From assembly GCF_005280205.1 (NCBI RefSeq), contig NZ_SUND01000017.1:55878-119877 (forward strand): a stretch of DNA of 64,000 nt, read 5' to 3'. Position 1 is the stretch's first letter. The number at the start of each line of letters is the position of its first letter. Source of the stretch: Bacillus yapensis. Its GTDB lineage: Bacteria; Bacillota; Bacilli; Bacillales; Cytobacillaceae. The translations under genes and the position numbers were made by a program. Of this stretch, positions 34,196 to 43,015 are shown one piece after another. Under the pieces are notes generated by a model, which saw only the letters and a program-made list of their open reading frames with translations, had not been told where the DNA came from and made no database searches.

Positions 34196-34405
34196 TTAGC
34201 GTGATGCTTTGGGTGGCTGGCAAACATCGCATTTACGTTGGTGATTATTTTTAAACTTCGTAAATGTTTTTTCAAACTCATTCCCACATGCACATTTAAA
34301 TAATAGCTTTTGAGAAAATCCTCGATATTCTGTTGTTAATAGCTTGCTTTCTGAATTTTTCTCAACAAATTCTTTAATTGAACTGATTGTCCAGCGTTTG
34401 TTCAT
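34196..34405 (-). CDS. Small CxC/CxxC zinc-finger protein
   Basis: 69 residues, ATG at 34405 behind a GAGGTG SD. CACGNEFEKTFTKFKNNHQRKCDVC is a treble-clef-like zinc site of the kind seen in endonuclease-associated and phage proteins. It lies just beyond the 3' end of the TnpB-related element, on the same strand; whether it belongs to it is unclear. Confidence 0.65.
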   Translation of the reverse strand: MNKRWTISSIKEFVEKNSESKLLTTEYRGFSQKLLFKCACGNEFEKTFTKFKNNHQRKCDVCQPPKASR

Positions 34406-34575
34406 TTTCTTGCACCTCGTATTTACTATGTTCAGTCTCCATTATGGAAAGCCTCTTTGATATTTTGGAGTGAGATATTCATATCTACTCTTCTAAAGCA
34501 TACTTTCTAACCTTAACATGAATTTGAACGTAGCGCTCCTGTTATTTTTAAAATATAGAGTCCTTTTTTGAACTA

Positions 34576-34682
34576 CCCCTACCTAAAATCCAAATGGATT
34601 TTTGAGGAAGGGGATTCCTAAAAAAGCTACTAAAGGATTTAGTAGACCACCACCCGTTCAACTAGGCAATGGGTTTTCTACT
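34576..34682 (-). ncRNA. Candidate omega-RNA / right-end structured RNA
   Basis: Three hairpins in a row after and across the end of the tnpB-like gene: GTAGA..ACCC / GGGT..TCTAC at 34641-34682 (overlapping the last seven codons), CTACTAAA/TTTAGTAG at 34627-34645, and a long CCCCT..AAATCC/GGATTTT..AGGGG hairpin at 34576-34613. The overlap with the 3' end of the gene is how guide (omega) RNAs of TnpB proteins are encoded. The guide would lie just outside the right end, near 34540-34575. Inference from structure and position. Confidence 0.5.
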
Positions 34683-36365
34683 TTTCACCTTTGACAAACC
34701 TTTTTCCTCCAAGTCTGAAAGAGCCCCTTGAGAAAAGAGTTGATTCAACGAATCAATCTTGTCGTAGGAAAAAAGTTCTATCTGATAGAATGCATGTTTA
34801 CGCACATCAGACAGGCATGACGAAACCCACTTCCACTGCGCCCAGTGATGTAGACCTGCTATCTTCTCCGGTAACAGGGAATGCAACACTGGTGGAAGCG
34901 TTTCTTTGAATCCCATTGCACGTCGTGCAATGACATAAGAAGCAGCTTGATGAATCGAAATTCCCAATCGCTTCATATATTTGATTTTGCCAATTTGGGA
35001 GGTGTAGGCTGGGTTCACATCAAACACGGCTACCCCCATTTTCTCTGCTCGGTTTTTAATGGCAGAAATCATTTTATTGTAAGCAAATTGACTCATCGCT
35101 TTATTGGCTTTTCTATTGCCGTATGGATGAGAAACTTTTGATTGGGTGGTATTTAATTTTTCCAAAGCAATAGGTTTATTTAACTTCATCGCTAAATCAA
35201 CAATAACGACTGCTTTGTTTTCAATGATTTTGGTGATTTGTTCAGATGTTTTTCCTTCCAAATCGAAAGAAAACACACCTGATTTTATCAGTTGACCTTT
35301 TGCATTAATATTGGACCATGCGATATGGTCTACATTTAAATCAAGGCCTAATAAGCCGTCTGCCCGACTATGATTTTTATGAGGATTCTCTGGCACATAA
35401 ACTATGCATTTGAAAATATAGTAGTCCCCATGGTCTTCGACAGACCACGCGATGGGTTTGCCATATTTCTTTTTGTTTTTGCAGCTCATCTGTGTTTCAA
35501 TTGCGTGGTTAACCTGTTCTTGACCATATGGAAATACAAGGTTTTCAATATCTATCTTAGTACCATCCGGGGTTGTGAAATGAAGTTCTCGCGTCTCTGG
35601 AATATAACAAAATACAAAATTGCCGACCTTGGCATCTTTTCGGCCACTAATGGTCATTTGATTGTATCGAGATCGTTCCCAATCTTTTCGCCATTGTTGG
35701 TGATCATATTGATAGTTCTCTTTTGTGTGTTGAGCCTTGAATAACTTCTTCGTGCCAAAAACTACACTGTTACTATTATTTTTCAAACTTCTTATCTGTT
35801 TTTGCAACCTATCTAATCTGAAATCTAGCCGACCTAATTTTCTTTTAAAAAAAGCGATTTGAGAATCTAAATAGTCATGTTCAAATTGGTAAGCATGATA
35901 GTATATGTCAGTTCTAAATTTAAATTTCACCACGAAAAAATGTCCAATTTGTTGTTCTCTGGCGGTTTGATTGAATTTTGGACTTCCGTTTACAAAGGAT
36001 TGTTTGATTTTTAAAAGAATCGTTAGATGGCGTTTGGTTGATTTCATTTTCTTTTTAACCGAAGTGAGTTGAATTTCTTTGTTTTCGATATACATTTTTT
36101 GAAGTTCCTTTTGCGATTTGAGCAAGGCGTTTGCTTCTTGAACAGCACTCCCGGCATAATGATCATTCAATTGAAAACGTTCTTTTACGATAAGGTGAAG
36201 CGATTTTTTTCTCCTCGATTCATTCGAACGTTTTTCTAATACTTGCGTATGAAATGCGAAGTGCTTAGAACGACTGAACAAAAGAAGGGTATGAGAAATA
36301 GAGTCGTTAAATATTTCACGTAACGTATTTTTGTATACACGAGTAGAAAAATAGGTTTTCCTCAT
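34662..36365 (-). CDS. TnpB-related RuvC-like nuclease, atypical RuvC-III, no zinc finger
   Basis: 567 residues, longer than usual TnpB (~400). A basic helical N-terminal region with long charged coils (about 50-200) precedes the RuvC core: RuvC-I GLLGLDLNVDH with D342, bridge/lysine-rich region, RuvC-II IALEKLN with E402, then VNPAYTSQIGKIKYMKRLGISIHQAAS. Canonical TnpB has a CxxC zinc finger and DRDxNAA after YTSQ; here both are replaced and H472 is the best acidic-site substitute. This matches the group annotated as IS200/IS605 accessory TnpB-related proteins. Activity (RNA-guided nuclease, repressor or inert) is unknown. Confidence 0.82.
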   Translation of the reverse strand: MRKTYFSTRVYKNTLREIFNDSISHTLLLFSRSKHFAFHTQVLEKRSNESRRKKSLHLIVKERFQLNDHYAGSAVQEANALLKSQKELQKMYIENKEIQLTSVKKKMKSTKRHLTILLKIKQSFVNGSPKFNQTAREQQIGHFFVVKFKFRTDIYYHAYQFEHDYLDSQIAFFKRKLGRLDFRLDRLQKQIRSLKNNSNSVVFGTKKLFKAQHTKENYQYDHQQWRKDWERSRYNQMTISGRKDAKVGNFVFCYIPETRELHFTTPDGTKIDIENLVFPYGQEQVNHAIETQMSCKNKKKYGKPIAWSVEDHGDYYIFKCIVYVPENPHKNHSRADGLLGLDLNVDHIAWSNINAKGQLIKSGVFSFDLEGKTSEQITKIIENKAVVIVDLAMKLNKPIALEKLNTTQSKVSHPYGNRKANKAMSQFAYNKMISAIKNRAEKMGVAVFDVNPAYTSQIGKIKYMKRLGISIHQAASYVIARRAMGFKETLPPVLHSLLPEKIAGLHHWAQWKWVSSCLSDVRKHAFYQIELFSYDKIDSLNQLFSQGALSDLEEKGLSKVKSRKPIA

Positions 36366-36481
36366 TTCTCAACCACCTCAAAAGGAACGTTTGTTCTCGC
36401 TTTTATTTTACCAAAAATTCAAAACCTTGTCCCTTTGTTTTTATTTAATTTTGAAAATAGACACAAAAAGCGATTCATCTT

Positions 36482-36505
36482 CTCCCTACGTTGTTGAGGA
36501 AGGAG
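36482..36505. repeat. Left-end hairpin of the TnpB element
   Basis: CTCCCTAC...GAGGAAGGAG inverted repeat sharing its core with the hairpin at 34576-34613. Confidence 0.55.
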
Positions 36506-36581
36506 TCTTCTCGCTAGTGTTGATAAAAATAGGATGTGAAATGTTCTAGGAAATTATGTTTAAGTCAAAAGCATAGAAATA

Positions 36582-36606
36582 GAGACCAAATCAATGATTT
36601 GGTCTC
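36582..36606 (-). terminator. Terminator of lipoprotein gene
   Basis: GAGACCAAATCA..GATTTGGTCTC perfect stem with T-rich tail on the minus strand. Confidence 0.8.
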
Positions 36607-36616
36607 CAACTTGAAA

Positions 36617-37054
36617 CTATTGTGTGAGATTTTCGATCCGATTCATTAAACTCGTAACATCACTAATCGTTGTGAAAATCTGTGAATTCTCAAGCTTATC
36701 TAGTGCGAGATGCCCGTTTTCAAGTACCTTATTGATTTCTTCCAGGAGTAACTCATTCTTACTTACTAATTCCTGATGAATGTCCTCCGCGATAGTAGGA
36801 ATATCGCTCAAAGCGATGAATTCCTCGATTTCTGTTTTTAAGGTAGAAAGCTGGGATTGTAGCTCGGTTACTAATTCAGGATTGCTTAAGGCATTTTCTA
36901 CTAATTGTGGGGCTTCTTCAGCAAAAGTATTTAAACGTTCGATATGCTCTGTTGTAACGCCGACATAATCGAGAGTATCGTTAACCTCATTGAAAAATGA
37001 ACAGCCACTTAATAGCATAGTAGCCAAGATTATCATGATGGTGAATTTCTTCAT
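36617..37054 (-). CDS. Small lipoprotein, DUF6376-like
   Basis: 145 residues. Lipobox MLLSGCSFF with lipidated Cys at 18 after a classic signal peptide; the mature part is helical and acidic (repeated amphipathic helices with ELQSQLSTLKTEIEEF). From memory it resembles the DUF6376 lipoproteins of Bacillus. Outer face of the membrane; function unknown. AGGGAG SD. Confidence 0.75.
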   Translation of the reverse strand: MKKFTIMIILATMLLSGCSFFNEVNDTLDYVGVTTEHIERLNTFAEEAPQLVENALSNPELVTELQSQLSTLKTEIEEFIALSDIPTIAEDIHQELVSKNELLLEEINKVLENGHLALDKLENSQIFTTISDVTSLMNRIENLTQ

Positions 37055-37213
37055 CTCATTCTCCCTTCTTGATTCGCTTTTTAAGTACGCTCTCTATACA
37101 TACGTTTGACGTGGAAAAAGGTTTCGTTACATAGATATCTCTTGATAAGAATACAGGTCCGACGTAAAATGGGGTGAATAAAACAATGATTAAATTTGGA
37201 GGATTTGATTTTT

Positions 37214-38245
37214 GTGACTTTAGGACCTCGCGTTATAAAAACGGGAATTGCAGTTACGCTTGCATTATACATATGCTCTTTGTTTCATATGGAATCAGCT
37301 GTATTCGCCGGTGTTGCCGCGATTTTTACCATTCAGCCTTCGATTTATCGAACATGGAAACAAATCTGGCATCAGGTTCAAACGAATACATTAGGAGCCA
37401 TTATTGCTTTATTGGCACTGTACTTTCTTGGCAATGATCCGATTGCCATCGGACTTGTCATGATCATTGTGATTTTAGTTAGCTTAAAGCTAAAAATGGC
37501 AGAAACTATTTCTCTTACGCTTGTGACAGTGCTCGCGATTATGAGTGCACCGGGAAATGAAGATTTATTATTTGCCTTGCATCGATTTGGCATCATTTTA
37601 ATTGGGATGGCATCTGCCTTATTCGTCAATGTAGTGATTTACCCGCCTAATTACAGGAAGAATTTCATTGTAAAAGTGAATGAGGTTTTTCAAAACATGT
37701 CTATTCTTATGAGGACGGCTATTTCAAATGAAATGACAGAAAAATCATTCCACGATCAAATGAAGAAGTTAGAGAAGGATCTGCTAAAGTTGGAGGAGCA
37801 ATTTAAGTTATTTGATGAAGAACGAGAGAAGATGGCGAAAGTCAATCAAATGGATTTACGAGAAATCGTTGTCTTCAAACTCATGGTAAAATCGCTCCAA
37901 CAAGGATTTCTTGTTTTAGAAAGCATCGACGATTTCTATTTTCAATGTAAGCCAAAAGACGAAGATGATCTGATATTTGATCAACAACTAGAGCATTTAA
38001 TCAAATTGCATGAATTAATTTTACTGAAATACGATGGGAAAATAAAAATGGATGAAGAACATCAGCTGGAAGAGGAATTACTAAATCAAACAAGTGAATT
38101 CTTGCAAAAAAGTATTGGTTCACTGGGTGATAATGAAGAAAGACAAATTCCTCTTGTCGTCATCAGCTCAGCGATTTATCAGTATGCCTTCCAAATGAAT
38201 CGTCTTGATCGACTCATTGAGCAATATATGAAGAGAGGAAAATAG
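37214..38245 (+). CDS. Aromatic acid exporter family membrane protein (FUSC-like)
   Basis: 343 residues from the GTG at 37214. N-terminal LGPRVIKTGIAVTLALYIC, then VFAGVAAIFTIQPSIYRTWKQIWHQVQTNTLGA match the aromatic acid exporter (ArAE) N-terminal domain with six membrane helices; the rest is a long cytoplasmic helical domain. The GGAGG at 37198-37202 is about 11 bases before the GTG; alternative TTG at 37196 would include the SD, so the start is uncertain. Homologues export aromatic carboxylic acids; this is family knowledge only. Confidence 0.82.
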   Translation: MTLGPRVIKTGIAVTLALYICSLFHMESAVFAGVAAIFTIQPSIYRTWKQIWHQVQTNTLGAIIALLALYFLGNDPIAIGLVMIIVILVSLKLKMAETISLTLVTVLAIMSAPGNEDLLFALHRFGIILIGMASALFVNVVIYPPNYRKNFIVKVNEVFQNMSILMRTAISNEMTEKSFHDQMKKLEKDLLKLEEQFKLFDEEREKMAKVNQMDLREIVVFKLMVKSLQQGFLVLESIDDFYFQCKPKDEDDLIFDQQLEHLIKLHELILLKYDGKIKMDEEHQLEEELLNQTSEFLQKSIGSLGDNEERQIPLVVISSAIYQYAFQMNRLDRLIEQYMKRGK

Positions 38246-38419
38246 AAAGCGGGACGGGCTAACGTACCCGCTTAGCTCTTCTCTAATACAACGTCAGAAT
38301 CCACTATTAAAACTACATCAAGTTAATCCACATTTAGTTAATTTTCAAACTTAAGTGTCACAAAATGAATCTCCAAACGACTGATAAGGTAAGAAAGAAA
38401 AAAAGTAGGTGAACAATGA

Positions 38420-38956
38420 TTGGACGGAAAAAAGGAAGAGCTTATCCTAAAATGGTATGAACAATACTATGCTGATATTTACCGGTTTATTTTGTATATG
38501 ATCGGGGATATGGATTGTTGTGAGGATTTGATACACGATACTTTTGTCCGTGCATTTTCAGCTTATGAACGTTTTGAACAGAGATCTAGTGTGAAGACAT
38601 GGCTATTTAGTATTGCGCGGAATTTAGTCATTGATGAGATTCGAAGACGAAAAAGAAGAAGGCTTTTTATGAGATTTACTCAACATCATGAGCTGTCTTC
38701 ATCTTTTAGTTTAGAACAAGAATTTGTAAACAAAGAATCAATACTTGAACTAATGACTCAGATTGGTCAGTTGAAACCAATTTATCGAGAAGTTGTGATT
38801 TTGAAAAAAATTGAAGAGTGCTCGACAAAAGAAATTGCAGAGATTCTAGACTGCTCAGAGACAAAGGTAAGAAAGACGTTATCAAGGGCACTTCAAGAGT
38901 TGAGAACAATGTATCGTTTGGAAGGAGGAGAAGGGATTGAACAAACCATTGGATGA
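38420..38956 (+). CDS. ECF RNA polymerase sigma factor (SigX-like)
   Basis: 178 residues. Region 2: YADIYRFILYMIGDMDCCEDLIHDTFVRAF and SVKTWLFSIARNLVIDEIRRRKRRR; region 4: LKPIYREVVILKKIEECSTKEIAEILDCSETKVRKTLSRALQELR. TTG start with an AGGTGA SD. Its 3' end overlaps the anti-sigma gene by 20 bp, the usual coupling. Regulon unknown; the SigX-like resemblance is from memory. Confidence 0.88.
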   Translation: MDGKKEELILKWYEQYYADIYRFILYMIGDMDCCEDLIHDTFVRAFSAYERFEQRSSVKTWLFSIARNLVIDEIRRRKRRRLFMRFTQHHELSSSFSLEQEFVNKESILELMTQIGQLKPIYREVVILKKIEECSTKEIAEILDCSETKVRKTLSRALQELRTMYRLEGGEGIEQTIG

Positions 38957-39812
38957 GAAAGAAAAATGGATTCTATTAAAATCGTTCAATCCTTCATATG
39001 TACAGAAGGAAGTTACAAGAAAAAGGATCCACAATTCCATATCTCAAAAGACCTCTACACATGGTCCACACCTATTTTTACAATGGAAAGGAATCTTGGC
39101 TACGTGTGTGCTATTTGTTATATGTGGGGGCCTGATATGGCATTTAATTGGGGAAAACAAAAGTAACAGAAGTCTATTTACTTGGGCTCTTAGTGATGTT
39201 CATGGTGAGAGTATAAATGAAGAAATCATTTTATATCGTGAAGAAGAGGAAGTTCCAGTAGGGAAAGTTAAAGTGGTCACCGAGGATGAAAAGAATCAAA
39301 TTATTCGTAGTAGTCCCATGTTTGTTAATGAACAATTAGACAATTTTCCTTATCCAACAACAATGTATATTGAACATGTTAAAACGATTGATACTATGCA
39401 GAGATACCACTTTTTTATTGAAGATATTAATGGGAAATCTATTTATTTTTCTTTTGACTACCCAAAACTTGAGTATGCAGAGATATTTGATGCAATGTAT
39501 TCACTAAGATTAAATGGGAGAGAACCGCATATCTATCAAGAACAGTTATATGTACGTCATGGCTATGGTGAGATGATTTTTCCAGTGGGGTTGCAACCAT
39601 TAACAATTGATACAGATAAGGAAGTATATCTTTGGGAAGAAGCCACAAATGAAGGCTTTATTGCATATTTAAATCAGGTCGAACAGAGATTACCAGCATG
39701 GAAGAGAGAAGGTAACACATTTATTTGGTTTAATGGAGAAAATACGATAAAAGTTACGTTGGATAATAAGGAATTAACCTATGAATTTACCTATGCAAAT
39801 ACTGAAGAATGA
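38937..39812 (+). CDS. Anti-sigma factor (membrane)
   Basis: 291 residues. About 50 basic cytoplasmic residues, one membrane helix (LQWKGILATCVLFVICGGLI), and a ~220-residue extracytoplasmic domain with no motif I recognise. Position and overlap with the ECF sigma gene identify it as the cognate anti-sigma factor. The signal that releases the sigma factor is unknown. TTG start behind AGGAGAAGGG. Confidence 0.82.
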   Translation: MNKPLDEKEKWILLKSFNPSYVQKEVTRKRIHNSISQKTSTHGPHLFLQWKGILATCVLFVICGGLIWHLIGENKSNRSLFTWALSDVHGESINEEIILYREEEEVPVGKVKVVTEDEKNQIIRSSPMFVNEQLDNFPYPTTMYIEHVKTIDTMQRYHFFIEDINGKSIYFSFDYPKLEYAEIFDAMYSLRLNGREPHIYQEQLYVRHGYGEMIFPVGLQPLTIDTDKEVYLWEEATNEGFIAYLNQVEQRLPAWKREGNTFIWFNGENTIKVTLDNKELTYEFTYANTEE

Positions 39813-39858
39813 AAAAGACCCATCAGGGCCGTATGTTGGTCCTAATAGGTCTCTTTTT
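39812..39858. terminator. Bidirectional terminator
   Basis: AAAAAGACC..AGG.CC / GG.CCT..GGTCT.TTTTT long stem between convergent genes. Confidence 0.8.
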
Positions 39859-39859
39859 A

Positions 39860-41161
39860 TTAATGCGGCAAGAATGCCAATTGATAGAAGAACAATACTG
39901 CAAAAACGTAAATGATTGGGTGAACTTCACGCCATTTTCCTTTAGCGATTTTGATAAGTGGGAAAGAAATGAACCCTAGTGCAATTCCAGTTGCGATACT
40001 TGAAGTTAACGGCATTGCTAAAATTGTTAAGAAAGCGGGGAATGCTTCATCTAATTCATTCCACTTAATTTTAGCAACTGAACCCATCATTAAGCTTCCT
40101 ACGATGATTAACGCTGGTGCAGTGATAGCTGACAATCCAGAAACCGCACTTACTAACGGGCCAAAGAAAGCAGATAGGATAAAGAGAATTCCAACTGTTA
40201 CTGACGTTAGTCCGGTACGTCCACCTGCTGCAACTCCTGATGATGATTCAATGAAAGCGGTAGTTGGACTAGTTCCGAACACGGCTCCAACAGTTGTACC
40301 GATTGAATCGGAAAGTAATGCTGTTTTTGCACGAGGCAATGAATTACCTTTCATTAAACCTGCTTGCTGGGCAACTCCAACCATTGTTCCAGTTGTATCA
40401 AAGATTGTAACAAGTAAAAATGAGAACACGACTGCATATAAGCTATGCTCGAACACTTGGCCAATTGCGTCAATCGGATTAAGAACAATTAGTCCTTCAG
40501 GTAACTTCGGTAATGACACGAAACCTTGGTCAAAGGATAGGTTACCAGTAAAGTAAGCAACAATCCCTGTAACGATCATCCCAATGAATAACGCCCCGTG
40601 TACCCGCAAGCTCATTAAAATCAATGTGACTGCAAGACCGATGATCGTTAAATAAGCGGAAGGCTGGTGCAGATCTCCTAGTGCTACTAAGTTAGAAGGA
40701 TGCGCTGTAATAAGTCCAGTTAAGCGCAAACCGATGAAAGCAATAAATAAACCGATACCTGCGCTAATTCCGTGCTTTAGATTTTCTGGAATAGCTTCAA
40801 TTAACATATTTCTGAATGGTGTTAATGAAAGAATGACAAAAATAATACCTGCAATAAACACAGCTGCAAAAGCTGTAACATAGTCGATATTTCCATGACT
40901 ACCAACAACAGAATAAGCGAAATATGCATTTAACCCCATACCAGGTGCAATCGCAATTGGATAATTAGCGAATAGCCCCATCCATAAAGTACCGACAACT
41001 GCTGCAATAATTGTCGCAGTGAATACTTGATCAAATGGTACTCCAGCATCTGCTAAAATAATCGGGTTCACGACTACGATATATACCATTGTTAAGAATG
41101 TTGTGATCCCGGCTAAAATTTCCGTTCTCGCATTCGTTTGATGTTCTTTTAACTTAAACAT
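39860..41161 (-). CDS. NCS2 family hypoxanthine/guanine permease (PbuG/PbuO-like)
   Basis: 433 residues from the ATG at 41161 with GGAGG six bases before it; the frame extends 63 codons further but without support. Proton-coupled purine uptake. Marks: NARTEILAGITTFLTMVYIVVVNPIIL, NYPIAIAPGMGLNAYFAY, FVTFLLVTIFDTTGTMVG-like FSFLLVTIFDTTGTMVG, and GTSPTTAFIESSSGVAAGGRTGLTS. Twelve-plus membrane helices of the UraA/AzgA fold. The upstream promoter is overlapped by an inverted repeat with CGAA cores. Confidence 0.9.
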   Translation of the reverse strand: MFKLKEHQTNARTEILAGITTFLTMVYIVVVNPIILADAGVPFDQVFTATIIAAVVGTLWMGLFANYPIAIAPGMGLNAYFAYSVVGSHGNIDYVTAFAAVFIAGIIFVILSLTPFRNMLIEAIPENLKHGISAGIGLFIAFIGLRLTGLITAHPSNLVALGDLHQPSAYLTIIGLAVTLILMSLRVHGALFIGMIVTGIVAYFTGNLSFDQGFVSLPKLPEGLIVLNPIDAIGQVFEHSLYAVVFSFLLVTIFDTTGTMVGVAQQAGLMKGNSLPRAKTALLSDSIGTTVGAVFGTSPTTAFIESSSGVAAGGRTGLTSVTVGILFILSAFFGPLVSAVSGLSAITAPALIIVGSLMMGSVAKIKWNELDEAFPAFLTILAMPLTSSIATGIALGFISFPLIKIAKGKWREVHPIIYVFAVLFFYQLAFLPH

Positions 41162-41203
41162 GATTAACCTCCAAAACACGAACGTTTTAAAAACACATTC
41201 TCT

Positions 41204-41248
41204 ATAATATTCGTTTTGTAGGTGGATTTCAAGCACAAAATCGAATAT
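41204..41248 (-). promoter_or_regulatory. Promoter and overlapping operator of purine permease
   Basis: On the minus strand TTGAAA (41232-41227), 17 bp, TATTAT (41209-41204). An inverted repeat, ATATTCGTTTTGT (41207-41219) and ACAAAATCGAATAT (41235-41248), brackets the -35. The CGAA cores recall PurBoxes, but spacing differs from the usual 16-17 bp. I saw no purine riboswitch. Confidence 0.55.
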
Positions 41249-41326
41249 CATAAAATTATCTAATGTTCTTATTATTTGCAGTGTTTGTAATATTATTTGT
41301 TGATTATTCAGCACTCCAAGGGGGAT

Positions 41327-42982
41327 ATGCCATTGTTTAAACATATTCAAGGATTACGAATAGAACAGCAAGTCGAGCTATTAACGAGAGAATTAATTAA
41401 GATGCATAGCTATTCAGGGACAAATGGAGAAATACATAAAGCAGAGTGGCTCTTCAAACTTTTTCAATCCTTTCCTTATTATCAGGCATATCCGGATTAT
41501 CTAATCCTTCAGGAGATTGAAACTGATCTTTATAAGCGGAAAAATGTATTTGCTTTGTTAAAGTCGCCTAACAATACAACCAAAACCATAATCTATTTTG
41601 CTCATTTCGATACAGTTGGGACAGAGGATTTCGGTGCGATACAGGCTATTGCTCATAATCCAGATGCTCTCGAAACGTATTTTTCTACCTATGAGAATAA
41701 TGTGGATGTGATGGCAGATGCTCAATCAGGTGAATGGCTTTTTGGAAGAGGCTCATTGGATATGCAAAGTGGGGTGGCTGTCCACCTCGTGAATCTTCTT
41801 TATTTTTCCGAGCATATGGACGAACTCGACGGAAATATTTTAGTCATGTTCAATCCGGATGAAGAACGTCAGCACACAGGGGTAAGAGGGGCGTTATCGG
41901 AATTAATTCACCTTAAGGAAAAATATAATTTGGAGTACGTGGCAGCGATTAATAATGATCTAATCTCTCCACTTTATCCGGAGGATACTAACAAATATAT
42001 ATACACAGGTACCGCTGGTAAGCTTCTTCCGTGCTTTGCTGTTTTCGGAAGAGAGGCACATGTGGGGGAAAGTCTAACAGGAATAGACCCTACTACTATC
42101 GCGTCTGAGATCAATCTTAGAATCAATCAAAATCTCGACCTAGTTGAAAAAATGGAAGGAGAGCTCGTTCTTCCACCAAGCTGTCTGTATTTCAGAGATG
42201 ATAAAAAGCAGTATGATGTACAAACTGCATTGAGCGCGCGTTTATACTTTAATTACTTTTATTATGAAAAGACACCTCAGGCAGTGCTAACTGGGTTAGT
42301 AAAAATTGCAGAAGAGGCTTGTCATGAGTTTGAAGACAGACTCAAAACAAGCTATTCTGAATTCGTCCAACTTAATCAACTACCTAAAAGGGAACTGAAC
42401 TGGTCAGTAGAGGTTACGACTTTAGAAAACTATATCGATTATTTACAGAAGTTAGGGATAAACGAAATAGATAGAATAATAGATGAACATCAGAATACAG
42501 ATTCAGATGCAAGAGAGGTAGCCTTTGAAATAGTAGAGGCATTGCAAAAATTAGATCCCGAAAAAAAGCCGAGGGTCATCATTTTCTTTGCACCACCATT
42601 CCTTCCGTCTAATTATTTGAAACTAAGTAATGAGAGGGGGAGCTCTCTTTCTGAGAAAATTCAGGCTGTTCTTGAGAAAGAAGCTACTGAAACAGGAGAA
42701 ACTTTTAAACTACGAAAATATTTTCCTTATTTATCAGATGGTAGCTTCCTGTCTTTTGAAGGGTCAGAAGAGGAGATTCGCTCACTTAAGCGAAACTTTC
42801 CAGCAATGGATATGTTATTCCCAATCCCATTAGAAAAAATGAAGGCATTAAATATTCCTGCCTTTAATGTCGGTGTCTATGGCAAGGATGCACACAAATG
42901 GACAGAACGAGTCTACAAGCCTTATAGCTTTGGGTACCTTCCAGGATTAATTAGAGCGATCACTAAGGCATTATTAAAATAG
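41327..42982 (+). CDS. M20 family metallopeptidase, RocB-like
   Basis: 551 residues. IEQQVELLTRELIKMHSYSGTNGE opens the protein; metal ligands are visible in IIYFAHFDTVGTEDFG, RGSLDMQSGVAVHL and MFNPDEERQHTGVRG. Length and order match RocB of Bacillus arginine catabolism, a predicted aminoacylase-like hydrolase whose reaction is not established. No roc operon is adjacent, so arginine linkage is unproved. Soluble. Confidence 0.82.
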   Translation: MPLFKHIQGLRIEQQVELLTRELIKMHSYSGTNGEIHKAEWLFKLFQSFPYYQAYPDYLILQEIETDLYKRKNVFALLKSPNNTTKTIIYFAHFDTVGTEDFGAIQAIAHNPDALETYFSTYENNVDVMADAQSGEWLFGRGSLDMQSGVAVHLVNLLYFSEHMDELDGNILVMFNPDEERQHTGVRGALSELIHLKEKYNLEYVAAINNDLISPLYPEDTNKYIYTGTAGKLLPCFAVFGREAHVGESLTGIDPTTIASEINLRINQNLDLVEKMEGELVLPPSCLYFRDDKKQYDVQTALSARLYFNYFYYEKTPQAVLTGLVKIAEEACHEFEDRLKTSYSEFVQLNQLPKRELNWSVEVTTLENYIDYLQKLGINEIDRIIDEHQNTDSDAREVAFEIVEALQKLDPEKKPRVIIFFAPPFLPSNYLKLSNERGSSLSEKIQAVLEKEATETGETFKLRKYFPYLSDGSFLSFEGSEEEIRSLKRNFPAMDMLFPIPLEKMKALNIPAFNVGVYGKDAHKWTERVYKPYSFGYLPGLIRAITKALLK

Positions 42983-42983
42983 A

Positions 42984-43014
42984 AGAACCGCTTCGCATTT
43001 GAAGCGGTTCTTTC
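42984..43014. terminator. Bidirectional terminator
   Basis: AGAACCGCTTC/GAAGCGGTTCT stem between convergent genes. Confidence 0.85.
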
Positions 43015-43015
43015 G

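Larger units (their letters stand above)
34560..36520 (-). mobile_element. Solitary IS200/IS605-like element (tnpB-related only)
   Basis: A single TnpB-related gene bracketed by hairpins that share a core (minus strand: CTTCCTCAA ... GTAGGG): the left-end hairpin at 36482-36505 and the right-end hairpin at 34576-34613. No TnpA transposase gene is present, so it would depend on another element's TnpA or be immobile. Ends are approximate; IS605-type elements leave no target duplication, so boundaries cannot be fixed from this sequence alone. Confidence 0.7.

Noticed and set aside
38246..38419. ECF autoregulatory promoter before the sigma gene
   Set aside because: No convincing AAC/CGT pair at the right spacing could be found by eye in this 174-bp gap.
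39951..40556. 201-codon plus-strand frame
   Set aside because: Lies antisense inside the purine permease gene, has no SD, and its product has no fold pattern.
41162..41330. Purine riboswitch before the NCS2 permease
   Set aside because: The conserved core (TATAAT..., paired loops) was not found; only a DNA inverted repeat over the promoter is seen.
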